A DNA stretch of 45,262 bases, from the NCBI GenBank assembly GCA_017410585.1, contig JAFQQM010000048.1, forward strand, positions 1-45,262. Direction: 5' to 3'. Within the stretch, counting starts at the first letter, position 1. The number at the start of each line of letters is the position of its first letter. The position numbers and the translations under genes are program-made. Shown piece by piece: positions 15,735 to 24,257 of this stretch. The notes below the pieces were generated by a model. The model made no database searches. It was not told where the DNA came from and saw nothing but the letters and a program-made list of their open reading frames with translations. The stretch is from Clostridia bacterium (GTDB lineage: Bacteria > Bacillota > Clostridia > Oscillospirales > Acutalibacteraceae).

Positions 15735-16490
15735 TCACCCCAATCCGATGCACTCGGTGCAGATGTTGACCGCCTTGGTGAGCACGTCTTTGAATCCGTC
15801 ACCGAGCAGGCCGATGACCAACAGCAGGACGGCGATCAGCAGGATGGCGATCCGTGCGGCGGTCAGCCACGCGACGTTTTCGGCGGATCCTTCCGCCGGA
15901 GCGGCGGTCTGCGGGCATTGCCGCAGGAGGGCGATCTCCTTGGTGACGCAGGCGCGGCTGTCGTAGGCGGCGAACACGCCGTAGGCAAACGGTACGCCGA
16001 CGCAGGGAAGCAGTATCCACATCGCTTTGATCATCGAGGAGTTGATCTCGGAGCGGTGGAAATGGTCAAAATTGCAGGCGTAGACGAGGAAGATGACCGC
16101 CCCGACCGCCAGTAACGCCGCCGTGATGGTCGTGTTCAGCCGCCGCCGATTACGCAGGCGGGTGATTCCGGCGGCATCGCCGCCCGACAGATCGGCGCGT
16201 TGTTGCAACCATCGCAGGGTCGGAAGGCTTAAATCCGGCTTGTCGGCGGTCTCTTTTTGCGGCAATACCCACGCCAGCACAAAGCCAAGCACCACCAGCG
16301 CCAGCGCGGCATACACCGGCACCGCGATGCCGCCAACGGCGGCCGCGACCGCTTCCCGCGAGAAGGGACGGTCGCCCGATTGATAGATGCCGACGCAGGC
16401 GACGATCAGGCACAGTCCCGCACCGATCAGCGCGACCGTGACCAGAAGTTGATAGACCAAACGTAGGGTCTTTTTCACGTTTTCGTTCAT
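15735..16490 (-). CDS. Polytopic membrane protein with C-terminal CD1871A-like CxxC segment
   Basis: A 251-residue membrane protein with about five helices (near 13-34, 53-76, 122-138, 157-176, 212-230). The N-terminal 200 residues are not recognised. The last 40 (one helix, then KAVNICTECIGLG with C244xxC247) match my recollection of the small CD1871A-family CxxC peptides that accompany NapH-like proteins in Clostridia, here apparently fused to a larger protein. It lies directly upstream of, and is cotranscribed with, the NapH-like/thioredoxin gene, so a role in the same membrane electron transfer is likely. Start at 16490 follows GGAGG with 7-base spacing; an in-frame ATG at 16520 has no ribosome site. 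Confidence 0.7.
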   Translation of the reverse strand: MNENVKKTLRLVYQLLVTVALIGAGLCLIVACVGIYQSGDRPFSREAVAAAVGGIAVPVYAALALVVLGFVLAWVLPQKETADKPDLSLPTLRWLQQRADLSGGDAAGITRLRNRRRLNTTITAALLAVGAVIFLVYACNFDHFHRSEINSSMIKAMWILLPCVGVPFAYGVFAAYDSRACVTKEIALLRQCPQTAAPAEGSAENVAWLTAARIAILLIAVLLLVIGLLGDGFKDVLTKAVNICTECIGLG

Positions 16491-16525
16491 ACCGTTTCCT
16501 CCGAATGATGCGGAAATCACACTTT

Positions 16526-16554
16526 ATTTTACCATACGGTCGACGAAAAGTAAA
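16526..16554 (-). promoter_or_regulatory. Promoter of the NapH-like operon
   Basis: On the minus strand, TTTACT (16549-16554), a 17-base spacer and TAAAAT (16526-16531) with an extended -10 TG. It faces a divergent promoter for the protease gene. Confidence 0.65.
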
Positions 16555-16624
16555 TGGTGAAAAAATGAGTCACAAAAAAATAAAAAGAAATGCGGAATAT
16601 TTGCAATGAAAACACGAAAAACAC

Positions 16625-16653
16625 TTGCTTTTATGCTCTAAATAAGGTATTAT
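16625..16653 (+). promoter_or_regulatory. Candidate promoter of the giant subtilase gene
   Basis: TTGCTT at 16625-16630, a 17-base spacer and TATTAT at 16648-16653. A second TATAAT lies at 16674-16679 without a good -35. The leader of about 85 bases carries a GGCGGC/GCCGCC hairpin right before the ribosome site. Confidence 0.6.
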
Positions 16654-16715
16654 ATAACTTGGTATATTCTGAATATAATTTTATTTATTATATTAACAGA
16701 GTAAAATCTGCTTTA

Positions 16716-16730
16716 GGCGGCAAAGCCGCC
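16716..16730 (+). other. Leader hairpin next to the subtilase ribosome site
   Basis: GGCGGC (16716-16721) pairs with GCCGCC (16725-16730) around AAA, four bases before AAAGGAA (16734-16740). It might influence translation initiation or mRNA stability. Confidence 0.45.
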
Positions 16731-16746
16731 GTGAAAGGAACCGATT

Positions 16747-19700
16747 ATGAAGAACACGATCCGTAAAAAAACGCTGCGTGCCGCGGTCAGTTTGCTGCTG
16801 GCGGTCATCCTTTTGGCAGGGACGATCCCGACGGCGGCGTTGGCCGGCGTGGGTGGCGTCACGCTCGCGGATAAGGAGTCGAACGGGTTGATCACCAAGT
16901 TGGATGGCTTGAAGGTCGACTACAGCGACTACTTAAACAGCGACGTGGTGTTCCAACTGCCGGAAGGCGTGACCGCTGACGACGAGGTCTCGGTCATCAT
17001 TTCGGTCGGTCTGCCGACCGTGATGGATGCCTACGAGGCGACCGACAAGGCGATGAGTTTTGGCGAGTTCTCGTTGACCGATAAGGCAAAAGCGGTTGCC
17101 AAAGCGATCGCCGACCGCAAGGCGGAGATCCTCTCGGTGCTGGACGAGCAGAGCGTCGAGTACACCGTCGGCGAGGATTTCTCGTCGCTGGTCAGCGGTT
17201 TTGAGATCGTTATCAAGGCGGGGGACTACGCCGTTACCGCGATGTCGCTTAGCAAGGGCGAAAAAGCGGTGCTGGGCGAGGAGTATTACCCCAGCGAGAC
17301 CAAACTGGTGGAAAATGAGGTCGACGTGTACGAGACCGGTATTTTCGACAGTTCGGACAGCCAATACGACGGCACCGGCATGGTGGTCGCTGTGTTGGAT
17401 ACCGGTTTGGACTCCAACCACTCCGCCTTCTCGGTGAACAACTTCACCTCACAGCAGTTGGGGCTGACCTACAAGCAGGTGGCTTCGTTGCTCAAGGATA
17501 CCAAGGCGTATGAGTGGGCGGAAGGCTTGACCGTTGACGACGTGTACATTAACGACAAAGTGCCGTTTGGTTACGACTACGCCGACAACGACTCCGACGT
17601 GTATTCCACCCACAACAACCACGGTACTCACGTTTCCGGCGTGATCGTCGGCAAGGACGATACCATCACCGGTGTCGCCCCCAACGCGCAGTTGGTGTCG
17701 ATGAAGATCTTCTCGGACGTGCAGGATACCGCCCGTAGCGCGTGGATCCTCGCGGCGTTGGAAGACTGCGTGGTGCTGGGTGTCGACGTGATCAATATGT
17801 CGCTGGGTACGGCTTGCGGCTTTGGCCACGAATCGGAAGAGGAACTGCTCGACGGCGTGTACGACCGCATCCGCAAAGCGGGCGTCGCGGTGGTGGTGGC
17901 GGCTTCCAACAGTTACAACTCCTCCTACGGTTCCACCGCCAACGGTAACCTCCCGCTGACCTCCAATCCGGATAGCGGTACGGTCGGTTCCCCCGGCACC
18001 TACGACGGCGTGCTGTCGGTCGGTTCGGTCAACGGCGTGGAGACGCCGTACATCAAGTACGACAAGACCATCATCTATTTCGATGAATCCAATACCAACG
18101 CCGGCAAGGAGAACAACTTCTTCGATACCCTGCTGGGCGATAAAGATTCGCTCAAGGCCGAATACGTCACCATCCCCGGCGTCGGTCGTTCGGCGGACTA
18201 CACCGGCTTGGACGTCAAGGGCAAGATCGCGCTGGTGCGACGCGGCTCCAACACCTTTGAAGAAAAGGCGCTGATCGCGGAAGCGCAGGGCGCGATCGGT
18301 ATCATCATCTATAACAACGTCTCCGGTGAGATCAAAATGAACGTGGGCGACGCCAAATTGGCGGTCTGCTCCATCTCGCAAGACGACGGCGAACTGCTCG
18401 CCGCCAAGGCGACCGGCAAACTGAACATCAGCCGCGACCAGACCTCCGGCCCGTTTATGTCCGACTTCTCGTCATGGGGTCCCACCCCGTCGCTGGGCAT
18501 CAAACCGGAGATCACCGCTCACGGCGGTAACATCCTTTCGTCGGTCACCGGCGGCGGTTACGACCGTCTGTCCGGCACGTCGATGGCTTGCCCCAACCTC
18601 GCGGGTGTGTCGCTGTTGCTTCGTCAGTACGTCACCGAGAATTTCCCCGACATCGCCGGTAACGCCAACGAAGTGACCGCGATGGTCAACCGCCTGATGA
18701 TGTCCACGGCGGATATCATCATCAACACCAACGGCGAACCGTACGCGGTGCGTAAGCAGGGCGCCGGTCTGGCCAATCTCGCCTCCGCCACCGAAACGCC
18801 GGCGTATATCGCCACCTACGATGCGGACGGCAAGGTGATGGATAGCACCAAACTGGAACTCGGCGACGATCCGCAGAAGACCGGCGTGTACGAGATGACC
18901 TTCTCGGTGGTCAATATCGGCAAAAAGAAACTGACCTACGAGATCGGTGCGCACATCATCACCGAAGGGGTCAGCGATACCAAGACCAACGCCGGTGAGA
19001 CCACCGTGACCGAGCAAGCGTACGTCCTTTCCAACTCGTCCGTCGAGGTCATCTCGGTGGAAGGCGGCAAACTGAGCGGCAAGAAGAAACTGTCGGTCAA
19101 GGCCGGCGAGGAAGCCAAAGTCACCGTCCGCCTGACGCTGGGGGACGAGGACAAAGCGTACCTTGACAATTCCTTCGAAAACGGTATGTACGTCGAAGGT
19201 TTCATCACGCTGGATGCCAAATCCGGCACCAAGATCGATCTGAGCGTGCCGTACCTTGCTTTCTACGGCGACTGGACGGTGGCGCCGCTGTTCGATCTGG
19301 AATACTACGAGACCAACGCCGACGAACTGGACGACGGCATCGACCCCGAGGACAAGCTGATGGCGGACGCCTACGCGACCCGTCCGGTCGGCGGTATCTC
19401 GGAGGACTTCGTCAGTTATCTGGGTGCTTACTATTTTGAGCAGGACCCCGAAGATATGGTCATCGCCGCCAATAAGGACTACATTGCTCTCTCCAACCAA
19501 GAGGGCTCGGTCCACTCCCTCCGCTTCGTATGGGGCGGCGCGCTTCGCGGCGCGGCCAAGATCGAGATCTCCATCACCGACGACACCACCGGTGAAGTGG
19601 TGTTTGAATGCGTGGACGACGACGTCCGCAAGTCGTACGGTGACGGCGGCGACATCCGCCCGACCAACATCGAGATCGAGTTTGATACGCAAGATTACAA

Positions 19701-22700
19701 TCTCGCCAACAACAGCGAGTACACCGTTCGCTTGGTCGCTTACCTCGATTACGGCGATGGCGGTATCACCACCAACAAGCGCAACGTGTTTGAATTCCCG
19801 CTGGTGTCCGACTTTGAAGCCCCGACCATCAGCGATGTGCGGTACTTCTACGAGTACGATAAGCAGGAGCGCAAGAACAAACTGTTTGCCGAGATCGACG
19901 TGTACGACAACCACTTTGCGATGTGCGGTCAACTCGGTTACGTGACGATGGGGGCGGACGACGACGGCAACGAGATCCCCGAATTGCTGGCGTTTGAGCA
20001 GTATATGACCCCCATCTACTCCAAGAAGAACAGCACCACCACCGTCAAGGTGGAACTGACCGATTACGTCTATCAGATCAAAGACAACGCCATCAACAAG
20101 AATTCGTTCGTCTTTACCTGCTACGACTACACCCTCAACTACGCGACCTACGAGATCCGCCTGCCGGACGATTACGTGGACTTCTATTTCGAAGGTCTGG
20201 AAGAGGGCGGCATCACCTTAAGCCCCAACGAGGTATTCACGCTGGAGCCGAAGGTGTACCCCGAGACTTCTTGGGCGGAACTCTTGGAGTTTGACTCTTC
20301 CCGTCCGAGCGTGGCCCGTGTGGTCAATAACAAGATCGTGGCGGTGTCCTCCGGCACCGCGACCATCCGCGTGACCGACCCGCGCACCGACCGCCGTATG
20401 ACCTTTACGGTGAAGGTGCTGAAGGAAGGCGACGAGGGCTATATGCGGTACGACAAGCCGGTGGCGGATATGTTTATCCTGTCCGGCTACACCACCGACA
20501 AGGCCTACTACCTCGTCGACAACGAGGAAAAAGACATCGGTGAGACCGGCAACCGCCGGTTCTTCGAGGGTCGTTACAACCTGTCGATGTTCCCGTCTGA
20601 AAAAGTCACCTTAAACTACGACTTCGACCCGTACTTCCCGAAGGACGCCGAGGTGGTGTTTGAGTCCAGCAACGAGAGCATCGTGACCATCGATTCGTTC
20701 GGTCAGATCACGGCGCAGGCGGAAGGGTTCTCTTCCGTTACCGTCAAGATCCTGCAAGACGGCAACAGCACCTACTATTCCGAATCGGTGTCCATCGAGG
20801 TCAAAGACCCGTATATCGCCACCGGCGGACAGTTGACCCATTACTACGGTCTGGGCGGCGTGGTGGAGGTGCCCAAGCGCCTCAACCTCAAGGAGATCGG
20901 CGCGTTTGCCTTCTCCAACTTCGAATACGTCTCCAAGACCCCCGAAGAGATGTTGCCGGACGATAAGGAGACCACCAAGCAGTGGTATATCGGCGACAGC
21001 ACCATCACCAAGGTCATCCTGCCGGAAGGCATCGAAAAGATCAACGCCTACGCGTTTGCCAACCTGACCGCGCTGGAAGAGATCGTTTTGCCGTCCACGC
21101 TGACCGCCATCGAGTACGGTGCGTTTTACGGCTGTTCGTCGCTTGAGAAGGTCACCTTCAGCGGCGAAAACAACCTTATCATCGTCAACCAGCACGCCTT
21201 TGAGCAGTGCGACCTGCGCGGTACGCTGGAACTCACCGCCGCCTGCGTCATTTCCGATTACGCCTTTGCGGGCAACAAGAATCTGGAAAAGGTGGTCACC
21301 GGCGACAGCCTGCTGTCCATCGGCCAGTACGCCTTTGCCGGCTGTGAGAGCCTTGAGGACGTGACCGTTACCGCCAAACAGGTGAAATACGGCGGCTACG
21401 CCTTCACCGGCTGTGAGGCGCTGACCTCCTTCTACGTCAACGCGTCGGTGTTGCCGGAAGGATTGTTCTACGAATGCGAAAACTTGGCGTCGGTCAGCAT
21501 CGGTCCGGACGTCAAGGATATCGGCGAGTTTGCGTTCCGCACCACCAAAGTTTCGCAGTTTGAAGTGAAGAAGGGCAACAAGACCTTTAAGGCCGGCACC
21601 GCCGCCTACATCCTCTCCGCCAACGGCAAGACGCTGTATGCGGTCGCCGCCACGACCGAAGGTGCCTTTACCGCCGAGAACATCGGCGGGGCAGAGGTGA
21701 CGGCGATCGGCAAGGGTGCCTTCTCGCATAACACGGGCATCACTTCGGTCACGTTGCCGTCGGTCACCAAACTCGGTGACTACGCGTTCGGTTCGTCCGA
21801 AGCGATCGCCAAGGTGGAACTCGGCGCACTGACCGAGATCGGGGAATACGCCTTCTTCGAGACGGCGATCACCGTGTTGCCGGCGTTTACCGCCGACACC
21901 GAGATCGGCCGCTACGCCTTCGCCTTTACCGACATCACCTCGGTCACCGTGCCGGATGAGATGGAGATCGCCGAGGGTGTGTTCAGCGAATGCGAAAAAC
22001 TGACGACGGTGGTGGTCGGCAACGACGTCACCATCGGCAAGTACGCCTTCGGTATGGACAAGGATATCGCCTTTAAGGTGGAACACCGCGACGAAGACGG
22101 CGAACGGTATTTCTACTATACCTTCTCCACCGCCCTGAAAAACGTCACCATCGGCAACAACGCGGTCATCGGTGAGCAGGCGTTTAACAACGCCGCCAGC
22201 CTCGAAAAGGTGACCCTCGGCGAGGGTGCGGAGATCGAGAAGATGGCGTTCTATAACGCCGCATCGCTCAAAGAGATCGATCTGTCCAAGGTCACCAAAC
22301 TCGGTGATTACGCCTTCTCCGGCGACGTTTATTACGTCTGCCTTGACGATCAGATGAGCGTAGCGGCGGTCAGCAAGGAAGGCCAGTATATCTACACCTA
22401 CCACGGTCCGGCGTTGCCGAGCGCGGATCTCTCCTCGGTGGAAGAGATCGGCGAGTACGCGTTTGCCTACTGCCGCGATATGGTCTCGGTCAAACTGCCC
22501 GAGGCGATGGAAGAACTGAAACCGTACACCTTTGCCGGTTGTATCAAACTGAAGGACATTGACCTGTCCCACGTGGAGACGGTGGGCGAGTATGCGTTCA
22601 CCGAATGCGAAAGCCTGCAAAACGTCAACCTTTCCGCCGCCGAGACGGTGGGGGACTACGCCTTTGTGTACAACAAGGCGCTGGCCGCCGTCACGCTCAA

Positions 22701-24195
22701 CGAGAAGGGCACCGACGTCGGCGAAGGCAGTTTCTCTTACAACGATAAACTGACCACCGTCACCAACCTCGCCGCTTCCGAGAATATCGGCGACTATGCC
22801 TTCGCGTACACCGCGTTGGCCTCCGCCGACCTGACCGGCGCGGTCAGCATCGGTAAGCACGCCTTTATGAAGGAGAATTACACGCCCTTTGCGGTGGTGC
22901 TTGGCGAGGATCTGGAGACGATCGGCGACAACCCGTTTGCGATGTGCAAACTGGAGCCGTTTGCGATCAAAGAGGTCAAGGACTTTAACGGCAAGGAGTA
23001 CGTCTCCTATCTGTACGACTATGAGATCAGCGATAACGTGTTCGTGCAAGACGGTGCGCTGTACGCCACCCTCCCCAACGGATACGAACTGATCAGTTAC
23101 AACGGCAGTGACTCGCAGACGCTGACCGTTATCGAGGATACCGTCCGTGTCAGCGCGATGGCGTTCGTCGGCAGTGATCTTAAGATGATCACCCTGCCGT
23201 ATACCACCGCCGCCCTCGGTCACAAGGCGTTCTACGACAGTAACGCTCTGGAGATGGTGATCTTCGAGAGTTACCGCGCCCCCATTCTGGAAGAGGAATT
23301 CGATCCCACCTATTACGAGACCTTCACCCATCTGCCGGGTACCGGCGACTACGGCACCTACACCGATTACGACGGTAACGAAGTGCAGATCAACGGCACC
23401 GGTTTCCTGCCGTGGTATATGTGGAACTCCACCGACGGGCTGTATTCCAACGTGTTCTACGGAGCGCATTTCAAGGATTACGTCGGCTACGTGGAGCAGA
23501 AGATCGCGATGATCCGCCCGAAGAACGGTATCCAGTACGACTCGTTTGTGTACGGTCAGTACTTCGACCTGACGCTGGACGGCGGCACCGCCCCCGATCT
23601 GATCACGATGGCCGCCATCCGTGCCATCAAGAAGATCCCCGAGCGGGTGCAGTACAAGGATAAGCCGCTGGTGGATGCGGCGCGTACCGCGTACAACAAG
23701 ATCGCCACCATCGAACAGCAGTCGCTGGTGTTCAACTACGCCGACCTCATTTCGGCGGAACAGCGCATTACGGCGTTGACCCCCAAGCCGGAGGAGCAAC
23801 AGCAGGAAGAGCAGAAGCCCGATTTCACCGAGCAGATCGTTGCCAGCATTCTGTTGGCGGTCATTCTGCTGGCGATCGGCGGTGCGCTGCTCGCGCTCAA
23901 ACTGAAACTGGCCAAACTGCCGGAGGCGGAGGCGGCGACGCTGGCGGAGAAATTCGGCCCGCTGGGTAAATGGCTGAATAAAAAGCCGAACCAAAACGCC
24001 GAAAAGAAACCGGTCTTTGCGTGGGTCAAGCCGTTCTTTGCCAAGTGCAAAGGATGGGCGGTGACCGCGTGGAGCAAGATCCGCGAGGCGGTGAAAGGGT
24101 TGTTTGCCAAAAAGCAAAAACCCGCCCCGACCGAGCCGGAGGTGGAAGAACCCACCGAAACGGCCACGGAAGAGACCGCCGACCCCGAAGAATAA
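16747..24195 (+). CDS. Giant membrane-anchored subtilase with PA, Ig-like and leucine-rich repeats
   Basis: A 2482-residue secreted protease. Order of parts: signal peptide (cleavage near ALA, residue 33); propeptide-like region to about 200; peptidase S8 domain with Asp218 (VLDTGLD), His292 (HGTHVSG) and Ser612 (GTSMACP), split by a PA domain insert (about 480-560) as in lactocepin/C5a-peptidase types; Fn3-like beta region (about 690-1140); two Ig-like (Big_2-type) regions (about 1150-1230 and 1280-1360); a long BspA-type LRR_5 array (about 1375-2160) with many IG.YAF and CxxL units; a helical stalk; a membrane helix (about 2362-2385); and a Lys/Pro-rich cytoplasmic tail ending in acidic repeats. 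All three catalytic residues are present. It likely degrades external proteins; the LRRs may bind substrates or host surfaces. It precedes the peptide transporter operon. Confidence 0.92.
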   Translation: MKNTIRKKTLRAAVSLLLAVILLAGTIPTAALAGVGGVTLADKESNGLITKLDGLKVDYSDYLNSDVVFQLPEGVTADDEVSVIISVGLPTVMDAYEATDKAMSFGEFSLTDKAKAVAKAIADRKAEILSVLDEQSVEYTVGEDFSSLVSGFEIVIKAGDYAVTAMSLSKGEKAVLGEEYYPSETKLVENEVDVYETGIFDSSDSQYDGTGMVVAVLDTGLDSNHSAFSVNNFTSQQLGLTYKQVASLLKDTKAYEWAEGLTVDDVYINDKVPFGYDYADNDSDVYSTHNNHGTHVSGVIVGKDDTITGVAPNAQLVSMKIFSDVQDTARSAWILAALEDCVVLGVDVINMSLGTACGFGHESEEELLDGVYDRIRKAGVAVVVAASNSYNSSYGSTANGNLPLTSNPDSGTVGSPGTYDGVLSVGSVNGVETPYIKYDKTIIYFDESNTNAGKENNFFDTLLGDKDSLKAEYVTIPGVGRSADYTGLDVKGKIALVRRGSNTFEEKALIAEAQGAIGIIIYNNVSGEIKMNVGDAKLAVCSISQDDGELLAAKATGKLNISRDQTSGPFMSDFSSWGPTPSLGIKPEITAHGGNILSSVTGGGYDRLSGTSMACPNLAGVSLLLRQYVTENFPDIAGNANEVTAMVNRLMMSTADIIINTNGEPYAVRKQGAGLANLASATETPAYIATYDADGKVMDSTKLELGDDPQKTGVYEMTFSVVNIGKKKLTYEIGAHIITEGVSDTKTNAGETTVTEQAYVLSNSSVEVISVEGGKLSGKKKLSVKAGEEAKVTVRLTLGDEDKAYLDNSFENGMYVEGFITLDAKSGTKIDLSVPYLAFYGDWTVAPLFDLEYYETNADELDDGIDPEDKLMADAYATRPVGGISEDFVSYLGAYYFEQDPEDMVIAANKDYIALSNQEGSVHSLRFVWGGALRGAAKIEISITDDTTGEVVFECVDDDVRKSYGDGGDIRPTNIEIEFDTQDYNLANNSEYTVRLVAYLDYGDGGITTNKRNVFEFPLVSDFEAPTISDVRYFYEYDKQERKNKLFAEIDVYDNHFAMCGQLGYVTMGADDDGNEIPELLAFEQYMTPIYSKKNSTTTVKVELTDYVYQIKDNAINKNSFVFTCYDYTLNYATYEIRLPDDYVDFYFEGLEEGGITLSPNEVFTLEPKVYPETSWAELLEFDSSRPSVARVVNNKIVAVSSGTATIRVTDPRTDRRMTFTVKVLKEGDEGYMRYDKPVADMFILSGYTTDKAYYLVDNEEKDIGETGNRRFFEGRYNLSMFPSEKVTLNYDFDPYFPKDAEVVFESSNESIVTIDSFGQITAQAEGFSSVTVKILQDGNSTYYSESVSIEVKDPYIATGGQLTHYYGLGGVVEVPKRLNLKEIGAFAFSNFEYVSKTPEEMLPDDKETTKQWYIGDSTITKVILPEGIEKINAYAFANLTALEEIVLPSTLTAIEYGAFYGCSSLEKVTFSGENNLIIVNQHAFEQCDLRGTLELTAACVISDYAFAGNKNLEKVVTGDSLLSIGQYAFAGCESLEDVTVTAKQVKYGGYAFTGCEALTSFYVNASVLPEGLFYECENLASVSIGPDVKDIGEFAFRTTKVSQFEVKKGNKTFKAGTAAYILSANGKTLYAVAATTEGAFTAENIGGAEVTAIGKGAFSHNTGITSVTLPSVTKLGDYAFGSSEAIAKVELGALTEIGEYAFFETAITVLPAFTADTEIGRYAFAFTDITSVTVPDEMEIAEGVFSECEKLTTVVVGNDVTIGKYAFGMDKDIAFKVEHRDEDGERYFYYTFSTALKNVTIGNNAVIGEQAFNNAASLEKVTLGEGAEIEKMAFYNAASLKEIDLSKVTKLGDYAFSGDVYYVCLDDQMSVAAVSKEGQYIYTYHGPALPSADLSSVEEIGEYAFAYCRDMVSVKLPEAMEELKPYTFAGCIKLKDIDLSHVETVGEYAFTECESLQNVNLSAAETVGDYAFVYNKALAAVTLNEKGTDVGEGSFSYNDKLTTVTNLAASENIGDYAFAYTALASADLTGAVSIGKHAFMKENYTPFAVVLGEDLETIGDNPFAMCKLEPFAIKEVKDFNGKEYVSYLYDYEISDNVFVQDGALYATLPNGYELISYNGSDSQTLTVIEDTVRVSAMAFVGSDLKMITLPYTTAALGHKAFYDSNALEMVIFESYRAPILEEEFDPTYYETFTHLPGTGDYGTYTDYDGNEVQINGTGFLPWYMWNSTDGLYSNVFYGAHFKDYVGYVEQKIAMIRPKNGIQYDSFVYGQYFDLTLDGGTAPDLITMAAIRAIKKIPERVQYKDKPLVDAARTAYNKIATIEQQSLVFNYADLISAEQRITALTPKPEEQQQEEQKPDFTEQIVASILLAVILLAIGGALLALKLKLAKLPEAEAATLAEKFGPLGKWLNKKPNQNAEKKPVFAWVKPFFAKCKGWAVTAWSKIREAVKGLFAKKQKPAPTEPEVEEPTETATEETADPEE

Positions 24196-24196
24196 T

Positions 24197-24237
24197 CGCT
24201 TTTCGTCCGGTCGCCGCAAGGCGGCCGGACCGAAGCG
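24197..24237 (+). other. Strong intercistronic hairpin without T-run
   Basis: CGCTT at 24197 and AAGCG ending at 24237 enclose a long GC-rich stem (GTCCGG/CCGGAC, CGCC/GGCG) around GCAA. The following bases are GGAAGGATGG, not T, so it does not look like a terminator; it may protect or process the mRNA between the protease and the lipoprotein gene. Confidence 0.6.
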
Positions 24238-24257
24238 GAAGGATGGAAGATACGGAT

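Noticed and set aside
20611..24219. A 1202-codon open frame on the minus strand inside the protease gene
   Set aside because: It mirrors the codon pattern of the plus-strand gene (GC-rich, few stops in the antisense frame), has no ribosome site or domain, and the plus frame carries clear LRRs.
24197..24237. Terminator between protease and lipoprotein genes
   Set aside because: No T-run follows the stem.
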